From Pelagibacteraceae bacterium BACL5 MAG-120820-bin39 (GTDB lineage Bacteria; Pseudomonadota; Alphaproteobacteria; Pelagibacterales; Pelagibacteraceae), in assembly GCA_001438335.1 (NCBI GenBank), contig LIBV01000028.1, forward strand, positions 1 to 10,764: a stretch of 10,764 nt of DNA. Reading direction: 5' to 3'. Positions 5,920 to 10,764 of this stretch are shown here, in pieces. The position numbers and the translations under genes are program-made. How positions within the stretch are numbered: the stretch's first letter is position 1; each line of letters begins with the position of its first letter. The notes under the pieces are model-generated. The model was not told the DNA's origin. It made no database searches and saw only the letters and a list, made by a program, of their open reading frames with translations.

Positions 5920-7439
5920 TTTTTTGATTTTAGTTTATCCATTTGGGATTTAATTCTTTTGCCAATGATTAGAGGCAGAACAAAACCCACAATAGTTATA
6001 ATCCAAATAATAATAGCAACTTTAGATTGGAACAAATAAGACCAATCTCCGTCACTAATAGTTAAAGCTCTTCTAAGATTAGTTTCCATTAAATTTCCTA
6101 AAATTGATCCCATAATTACTGGCACTAGAGGGATATCTAATTTTCTTAATAACCAACCTAGTAAGCCAAAAAAAATCATTAATAACAAATCAAAACTTGA
6201 ACCAGAAATTCCATAAATTCCTACAAAAGAAATCATAGCAACAATCGGCATTAAAAATCTTGGTGGTAGTAATAGAATTTTGGTAAATATTCTCACCATA
6301 GGAATATTTAAAATTAACAAAATAAAGTTTGCAAAAAATAGTGCTGCAATTAATCCCCAAACAACATCTGGATTATTTTTAAATAATAAAGGCCCTGGCG
6401 TGATATTCATTGTCATTAACATTGCTAATAAAACTGCGGTAGTTCCTGAACCTGGCACTCCCAATGAAAGCATTGGAACTAATGCACCTCCTGCTGCTGC
6501 ATTATTTCCTGCCTCAGGAGCAGCAACACCTCTTTCATCACCTTTGCCAAAAGTGTCATTTTTATTAGAAATTTTTTTCTCAATTGTATAGGCAATAAAA
6601 GAACCTAATGAAGCACCTGCACCAGGTAATACTCCTGCAAAAAAACCTAGAAATGAACTTCTAATCATTGTTGGTATAATTTTAATTATTACACTTAGTT
6701 TAGGTAAAATCTTATTAATGATTAAATTTTTTTTGTTTTTTGTGGATTTTGTATTTTTATTTTCAATAAATATAAAAATTTCTGATACAGCAAACATACC
6801 TACAATTACGATTAGAAAATCAATGCCATCATAGAAATGCACGTTTCCAAAACTTAATCTTGGAACACCTGTTTGACCATCTACACCAATTGTTGAAACA
6901 GCTAAACCCAACATCGATGCTAATACTGTTTTTGCTTTATTGTTGGAACTCACCCCTCCTAATGTTGCAAAAGCCATTACAAACAAAGCAAAATATTCTG
7001 CTGGACCAAATAGAAGAGCAATTTTTACAAGTTGCGGCGCTAAAAACATTAGACCGATAGTTGCTACAATTGCTCCAAAAAAAGATGAAATCCCAGTTAA
7101 GGTTAAGGCTTCTCCAGCTCTTCCTTTTAAAGTCATAGGATAACCATCTAGTGTAGTCATTAAAGCTGGTTCATCTCCAGGTATATTGATTAAGATTGAT
7201 GAGATACGACCTCCATACATCGCACCATAGTAAACACTAGCAAGTAAGATCATTGAGGATGCAGCATCTAAACCTAAAGAAAAAGAAATAGGAATTAGTA
7301 TGGCAACTCCATTAGCTGGTCCTAATCCTGGTAAGGCACCAAATATTGTACCTAAAAAACATCCAATTAAAGCAAGAGTTATATTTTGAACTGTAAATGC
7401 AACATCAAATCCATCTAATAAAAAATTTATAGTTTCCAT
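5916..7439 (-). CDS. tctA: TTT transporter large membrane subunit, TctA family
   Basis: From ATG 7439 this is a 507-residue, many-span membrane protein, the usual TctA length. It shows the family signatures GALPGLGPANGVAILIP (about 34-50), GGRISSILINIPGDEPALM with TTLDGYPM (about 75-101), the second half-repeat GVLPGAGASLGSFIAY, and GVAAPEAGNNAAAGGALVPM followed by LGVPGSGTTAVLLA. TctA forms the ion-coupled channel of tripartite tricarboxylate transporters, which import carboxylates such as citrate or other organic acids captured by a periplasmic binding protein. Substrate cannot be deduced from TctA. A TTG 12 bases upstream is in frame, but the ATG forms a TAATG junction with the tctB stop, the classic coupled arrangement, so it is chosen. 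It is the last gene of the tctC-tctB-tctA unit and shares its TTAA stop with a small convergent ORF. Confidence 0.93.
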   Translation of the reverse strand: METINFLLDGFDVAFTVQNITLALIGCFLGTIFGALPGLGPANGVAILIPISFSLGLDAASSMILLASVYYGAMYGGRISSILINIPGDEPALMTTLDGYPMTLKGRAGEALTLTGISSFFGAIVATIGLMFLAPQLVKIALLFGPAEYFALFVMAFATLGGVSSNNKAKTVLASMLGLAVSTIGVDGQTGVPRLSFGNVHFYDGIDFLIVIVGMFAVSEIFIFIENKNTKSTKNKKNLIINKILPKLSVIIKIIPTMIRSSFLGFFAGVLPGAGASLGSFIAYTIEKKISNKNDTFGKGDERGVAAPEAGNNAAAGGALVPMLSLGVPGSGTTAVLLAMLMTMNITPGPLLFKNNPDVVWGLIAALFFANFILLILNIPMVRIFTKILLLPPRFLMPIVAMISFVGIYGISGSSFDLLLMIFFGLLGWLLRKLDIPLVPVIMGSILGNLMETNLRRALTISDGDWSYLFQSKVAIIIWIITIVGFVLPLIIGKRIKSQMDKLKSKN

Positions 7440-7870
7440 TAGAATCCCCAAATTCCTTTAGCCAGTGAAAGACCTAAAATAGTTCTAAATAAAAAATAAA
7501 TTCCAAATGAAACGGCTGCTCCAAATATCAAAGCTTCAGTAATTTTTGCTCCCAATCTCCAAGATAAAATAAATGTAGCAATCAAAGTTGATATCAAAAA
7601 GCCTACAATCGGAAGAGAGTAGGCATAAACAATTAAAATGATAGTTACAAAAATTATTTCTAAAAATTTATATAAACTTGGCCACTTTGGATCAAACTCA
7701 GGTTTAAAAATTAAGAATAAAGATGAAACGGCAAATATTGAACCAACAATATATGGAAATGTTTTAGGACCTACTGGGTCTGAAATAAAACTTAATTGGG
7801 TTAAACTAGCCACATAAATGTAGCCACAAGCAATTATAAATGAGAAAATTCCAAATATTCGTTCATTCAT
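7439..7870 (-). CDS. tctB: TTT transporter small membrane subunit, TctB family
   Basis: The 143-residue protein starting MNERIFGIFSFIIACGYIYV has four hydrophobic segments and the family's DPVGPKTFPYIVG block after helix 1 (about residues 31-43). A later hydrophobic pair (VGFLISTLIATFIL and LIFGAAVSFGIYFLF) is also typical of TctB, the small, poorly conserved membrane partner of TctA. The start at ATG 7870 is chosen over an in-frame TTG at 7909. The TTG lies in the base of a strong hairpin, would add 13 residues with no family similarity, and would place the start eight bases after the tctC stop. There is no clear Shine-Dalgarno at 7870. The TAA stop overlaps the tctA ATG by one base. The hairpin upstream may reduce its expression relative to tctC. 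Confidence 0.85.
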   Translation of the reverse strand: MNERIFGIFSFIIACGYIYVASLTQLSFISDPVGPKTFPYIVGSIFAVSSLFLIFKPEFDPKWPSLYKFLEIIFVTIILIVYAYSLPIVGFLISTLIATFILSWRLGAKITEALIFGAAVSFGIYFLFRTILGLSLAKGIWGF

Positions 7871-7884
7871 GGGTAAAAAATTTA

Positions 7885-7908
7885 TGGGGCATTCAAAAGA
7901 ATGCCCCA
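7885..7908 (-). terminator. Perfect 10-bp hairpin between tctC and tctB (partial terminator / mRNA stabiliser)
   Basis: In minus-strand sense TGGGGCATTC pairs perfectly with GAATGCCCCA around a TTTT loop. It begins eight bases after the tctC stop and ends 14 bases before the tctB ATG, with an A/T stretch of six T residues shortly after. In this AT-rich window it is by far the strongest hairpin. Such structures after binding-protein genes typically attenuate transcription or protect the upstream message from 3' exonucleases, raising binding protein over membrane subunits. Confidence 0.75.
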
Positions 7909-7916
7909 AAAATATA

Positions 7917-8900
7917 TTATTTAATTAATCCGATCTCTTTTGAAAGATCTTGAATTGATTGCACTGATTCTGCAACAAATTGTTGGAATTCATCACCACT
8001 TAAATCTAGCGGAGCTAAACCATTTTTACTCATAGTTTCTTTCCACTCTTTAGAGTCGTACATTTTAGAGATAGCATTAGCCCAATAATTATAAGCATCA
8101 TTAGACATATTGCCTGGAACATAAAATCCTCTCCAGTTTGCACCGATTGCATCAACACCTTGTTCTTTAGCAGTAGGGAATGATGAGAACTCTCCAGGTA
8201 GTCTATCAGCAGAAAGAACTGCTAATACTTTAATATCACCTGAATCTACAAATCCTTTAGCTTCAGAAACATCACCGGTAAATGCTTGAACAGTTCCGGC
8301 TAAAAGTTGAGTTACTGCATCTCCACCACCATCAAATGAAACATATTTAATGCTTCTAACATCATTGATGCCATATTTTTTAGCAGCGATTAAAACTTTT
8401 AAATGATCCCATCCACCTACGGCAGATCCACCTGCTACAGTAATAGATTTTGGATCTTTTTTAATTTGATCTAAAAGTTCTGGTAAAGTGTTAATTGATG
8501 AGTTTTTTGAAACCGCAATGATTCCATAATCTGCACCAACAGAGCCTAACCATCTTACTTGATCTATGGTATTTCCTGGGTAGGCACCTTGAGCTAATCT
8601 TGTAGCTGTAGCTGATGAAGCTGCAACAATCAGATTATTATCACTGCCTCTTTTATTAACTACTTCAGCATATGCAACTCCACCGCCACCACCGGCCATG
8701 TTAGTTACTTCTAATGAACCAGGAATTAATTTTAAATCCTGTAAAGTTTTTCCTACAGATCTACAAGTAAAGTCCCATCCACCACCTGGATTTGCTGGAG
8801 CTATACATTGTGGATTGCTTGCTTCAAATGCAAATGAACTTACAGATAATGTAAAGTAAGTAGCTATTGCAAGAGCAAGTCTTGTTATTTTTTTTAACAT
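7917..8900 (-). CDS. tctC: TTT transporter periplasmic substrate-binding protein, TctC/Bug family
   Basis: The 327-residue protein starts with a Sec signal peptide (about 1-24, cut after SFA). The mature N-terminus carries CIAPANPGGGWDFTCR (32-47), the Bug/TctC signature whose PGGGWD loop helps bind the substrate carboxylate. C32 and C46 are the only cysteines and could form a disulfide. AGGGGGVAY (69-77), GGSAVGGWDH near residue 157 and the FDGGGDAVTQLLAGTVQA block further match the two-lobed family. It captures an organic acid in the periplasm and delivers it to TctA/TctB; the ligand is not predictable. A strong Shine-Dalgarno (AGGAG) precedes the ATG, unlike most genes here, in line with high expression. 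The gene is first in its operon, followed by a hairpin, and divergent from a dimethylglycine dehydrogenase-like gene. Confidence 0.95.
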   Translation of the reverse strand: MLKKITRLALAIATYFTLSVSSFAFEASNPQCIAPANPGGGWDFTCRSVGKTLQDLKLIPGSLEVTNMAGGGGGVAYAEVVNKRGSDNNLIVAASSATATRLAQGAYPGNTIDQVRWLGSVGADYGIIAVSKNSSINTLPELLDQIKKDPKSITVAGGSAVGGWDHLKVLIAAKKYGINDVRSIKYVSFDGGGDAVTQLLAGTVQAFTGDVSEAKGFVDSGDIKVLAVLSADRLPGEFSSFPTAKEQGVDAIGANWRGFYVPGNMSNDAYNYWANAISKMYDSKEWKETMSKNGLAPLDLSGDEFQQFVAESVQSIQDLSKEIGLIK

Positions 8901-8906
8901 TCTTGA

Positions 8907-8915
8907 TCTCCTAAG
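8907..8915 (-). promoter_or_regulatory. Strong Shine-Dalgarno of tctC
   Basis: In minus-strand sense TTAGGAGAT lies six bases before the tctC ATG. It is the clearest ribosome binding site in the window, most other genes having none, and fits high translation of an abundant periplasmic binding protein. Confidence 0.8.
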
Positions 8916-8969
8916 TTAAATTTAATTGCCAAAACTTAGCGAAAAATATTTAATTTTGAAAGGTAAATA

Positions 8970-8981
8970 ATGACTAATTAA
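8970..8981 (+). other. Possible three-codon leader ORF (Met-Thr-Asn-stop)
   Basis: ATG ACT AAT TAA is preceded by AAAGG (8959-8963) at a six-base spacing, while the real gene 28 bases downstream has no Shine-Dalgarno. It could be a leader that loads ribosomes ahead of the oxidoreductase, or a chance match in A/T-rich DNA. Transcription through it is not shown. Confidence 0.2.
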
Positions 8982-9009
8982 TCTAATTACATTACAAATA
9001 CCTAATATT

Positions 9010-10764
9010 ATGGACAAAATACAATCCCATGCAAAATTAGTAATTATTGGAGGAGGTATAATGGGTGTAAGCTTATTATATCATTTAACCAAAGAAGGTT
9101 GGAGTGATGTTGTTCTAATAGAAAAAAGTGAATTAACTTCTGGGTCAACTTGGCATGCAGCGGGACAATGTCCTCATATGTTGGGAAATTTAAGTCTTGC
9201 AAAAATTCATCTCCATTCTACCAATTTATACAAAGCTTTAGAAAAAGAAACAGGTCAGCCAACTGGTTTTCATGAAACAGGAAGTTTAAGACTTGCTTAT
9301 AAACATGAAGACTTAGAATGGTTTCATTATGTTAAAGGAATTTTAGATATAGCTGGCTCTCCATGTTCAATAATTTCAACTGAAGAAATAAAAAAATATC
9401 ATCCATTTATAAGATTAGATGGAATTTTAGGTGCATTTCACACTCCAGAAGATGGATACACAGATCCAACTAGCACTACTAATGCAATGGCAAAAGGCGC
9501 CAGAAATAATGGAGCTAAAATTTATAGAAAAAATAGAGTTACAGATATTAAACAACTAAACACTGGTGAGTGGAAAGTAATTACTGAAAAAGGAGATATA
9601 ATTTGTGAACATGTAGTGAATGCCGCAGGAAGTTTTTGTCCAGAAGTTTCACAAATGGTTGGAATTAAAAACGTTCCAAGCATTAATATGATTCACCAAT
9701 ATTTAGTAACTGAGTCTCATCCAGAAATAGAAAAATTAGATAAAGAGTTACCGGTAGTGAGAGATCCAGAGTCTTCATCTTATCTAAGACAAGAAGGCAA
9801 AGGTCTTTTAATTGGTCCATATGAAAAAGACGCTACAGCATGGGCATTAGACGGCATGGATTGGAAATTTGATATGGAATTATTAGAACCGGATCTTGAT
9901 AGAATTGAAAAACATTTAGAAATTGGCATGAACCGAATTCCACAATTTAAGGATGTTGGTATTAAAAAGATAATTTGTGGACCAATTACTCATACACCTG
10001 ATGATAATTTTTTAGCAGGTCCAGCACCTGGATTAAAAAATTTTTGGATGTTTTGTGCTGCAAGTATTGGCATCGCACATGGGGGTGGAGCAGGAAAGTA
10101 TATGGCACAATGGATAGTTCACGGTGACTCAGAGATTAATATGTTGCCATTTGAGCCAAGAAGATATTTGAGCTGGGTTAATAAAAATTATTCAGTTGAA
10201 AAATCATTAGAACAATATCGGAGAATGTACGTAACACCAATGCCACATGAAACTGTAGAAGTTGGAAGACTAATGAAAACATCAGGAGTATACCAAACTT
10301 TAAAAGAACACGGTGCTGAATTTATTGATGTTTATGGATGGGAAAAACCTGCTTGGTTTAATCGTGATAAAATAACTGAGCAATTAAGTTATAAAAGAAA
10401 TAATATTTTTCCAATCATTCAAAAAGAATGTGAAAATGTTCACTACAATGTGGGTGTAATAGATTTAAGCACTTTTTCAAAATTTGAAATAACAGGTGAG
10501 GATAGTTTTAATTTTTTAAATAGAGTTTGTGTTAACCGAATTCCAGAAAAAAATGGCAGTATTGTTTTAACACATATCTTAAATGATATTGGGCGGATAC
10601 AAACTGAATTAACGGTTGCCAAAATTAGAGACAATCATTATTATGCACTTTCTGGTGCTTCATCTGAGATTAGAGATTTAGATTGGTTTAATCATCAAAA
10701 AATAAAAGATGAGAATGTTAATATTAAAAATCTAACCTTAGCCAAAGGTGTCTTAGGTCTTGTA
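9010..10764 (+). CDS. FAD-dependent dimethylglycine/sarcosine dehydrogenase-family protein with GcvT domain (incomplete at 3' end)
   Basis: From ATG 9010 the frame stays open for 585 codons to the window end; family members are usually around 800 residues, so the C-terminus is outside. Residues 9-25 (KLVIIGGGIMGVSLLYH) form the GxGxxG FAD-binding start of a DAO domain. GSTWHAAGQ (45-53) contains H49, equivalent to the histidine that binds FAD covalently in dimethylglycine and sarcosine dehydrogenases. NAAGSFCPEV is a second FAD-contact segment, and GPITHTPDDNFLAGPAPG with IAHGGGAGKYMAQW closes the oxidase domain. A linker with YGWEKPAWF leads into a GcvT/folate-binding domain from about residue 430, expected to trap the released C1 unit on tetrahydrofolate. 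Likely substrates are N-methylated glycines from glycine betaine breakdown, though dimethylglycine, sarcosine or a relative cannot be told apart. The start has no Shine-Dalgarno but sits correctly before the Rossmann strand. Confidence 0.9.
   Translation, partial: MDKIQSHAKLVIIGGGIMGVSLLYHLTKEGWSDVVLIEKSELTSGSTWHAAGQCPHMLGNLSLAKIHLHSTNLYKALEKETGQPTGFHETGSLRLAYKHEDLEWFHYVKGILDIAGSPCSIISTEEIKKYHPFIRLDGILGAFHTPEDGYTDPTSTTNAMAKGARNNGAKIYRKNRVTDIKQLNTGEWKVITEKGDIICEHVVNAAGSFCPEVSQMVGIKNVPSINMIHQYLVTESHPEIEKLDKELPVVRDPESSSYLRQEGKGLLIGPYEKDATAWALDGMDWKFDMELLEPDLDRIEKHLEIGMNRIPQFKDVGIKKIICGPITHTPDDNFLAGPAPGLKNFWMFCAASIGIAHGGGAGKYMAQWIVHGDSEINMLPFEPRRYLSWVNKNYSVEKSLEQYRRMYVTPMPHETVEVGRLMKTSGVYQTLKEHGAEFIDVYGWEKPAWFNRDKITEQLSYKRNNIFPIIQKECENVHYNVGVIDLSTFSKFEITGEDSFNFLNRVCVNRIPEKNGSIVLTHILNDIGRIQTELTVAKIRDNHYYALSGASSEIRDLDWFNHQKIKDENVNIKNLTLAKGVLGLV

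Larger units (their letters stand above)
8901..9009. promoter_or_regulatory. Divergent control region between tctC and the methylglycine dehydrogenase-like gene
   Basis: These 109 bases are the longest non-coding stretch in the window and must hold promoters for the tct operon and the divergent oxidoreductase. A TTGAAA at 8956-8961 could be a -35 element on the plus strand, but the hexamers at the right distance match -10 poorly. No convincing operator palindrome or riboswitch fold was recognised by eye. A Shine-Dalgarno-preceded mini-ORF (8970-8981) is noted separately. Confidence 0.5.

Noticed and set aside
6280..7143. Several plus-strand ORFs of 66-103 codons (6280-6591, 6860-7060, 6940-7143)
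   Set aside because: They lie antisense within tctA, whose family motifs are continuous on the minus strand. Their sequences have no domain or membrane logic and mirror the tctA codons.
7871..7909. N-terminal extension of TctB from TTG 7909
   Set aside because: The extra codons are the hairpin sequence itself; the ATG at 7870 gives a normal TctB N-terminus.
9003..9008. TAATAT resembling a -10 box right before the dehydrogenase ATG
   Set aside because: Transcription from it would start inside the coding region; A/T hexamers of this kind are everywhere here.
8901..9009. Possible glycine or SAM-type riboswitch ahead of the methylglycine dehydrogenase
   Set aside because: The region is short and A/T-rich, and no conserved aptamer core or paired GC stems were recognised by eye. 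A covariance-model search would settle it.
10443..10634. Minus-strand ORF of 63 codons
   Set aside because: Antisense to the GcvT part of the dehydrogenase, whose frame is open and recognisable throughout.

Overview
The window is strongly AT-rich, with lysine/isoleucine/asparagine-rich proteins and almost no intergenic DNA. Genes overlap, abut stop-to-start, or share start or stop bases on opposite strands. Together with a tripartite tricarboxylate transporter (TTT) and a methylglycine-type oxidase, this points to a streamlined marine alphaproteobacterium of the SAR11/Pelagibacterales kind. That placement is inferred from composition and gene content, not from a marker gene. No rRNA, tRNA, CRISPR, IS element or phage gene was seen.

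Layout. Positions 1-1235 (minus strand) hold an ADP-ribosylglycohydrolase/J1-crystallin-like protein followed, with no gap, by the start of a MATE-family exporter cut by the window edge. Positions 1286-4828 (plus strand) are a tightly packed run: a class I SAM methyltransferase, an exported SUMF1/FGE-fold protein, a CBS-DUF294 nucleotidyltransferase-like protein and a DnaQ-type DEDDh exonuclease, with overlaps or near-zero spacing. Positions 4829-5919 form a redox module. A cytochrome b561 (minus) and a cytochrome c' (plus) start inside one shared ATGCAT palindrome, and a 32-codon single-membrane-span ORF, not previously called, follows the cytochrome through a TTGA stop/start overlap.

Positions 5916-8900 (minus strand) encode a complete TTT transporter in the order tctC (binding protein), tctB, tctA. 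A perfect 10-bp hairpin lies between tctC and tctB, where it could raise binding-protein output over the membrane subunits. A 109-bp divergent region separates tctC from a plus-strand FAD/GcvT oxidoreductase of the dimethylglycine/sarcosine dehydrogenase family (9010 to the window end, incomplete). The shared control region suggests, without proving it, that the transporter may import a compound handled by this C1/methylamine pathway.

Starts were moved in four cases (2686, 4136, 7439, 7870), because a common start codon or a junction signature fits better than an upstream TTG. The best candidates for something undescribed are the tiny membrane ORF at 5821-5919 with its cytochrome c'/b561 pair, the hairpin-controlled transporter next to the methylglycine oxidase, and the glycohydrolase-like protein whose usual metal-binding aspartates are replaced.
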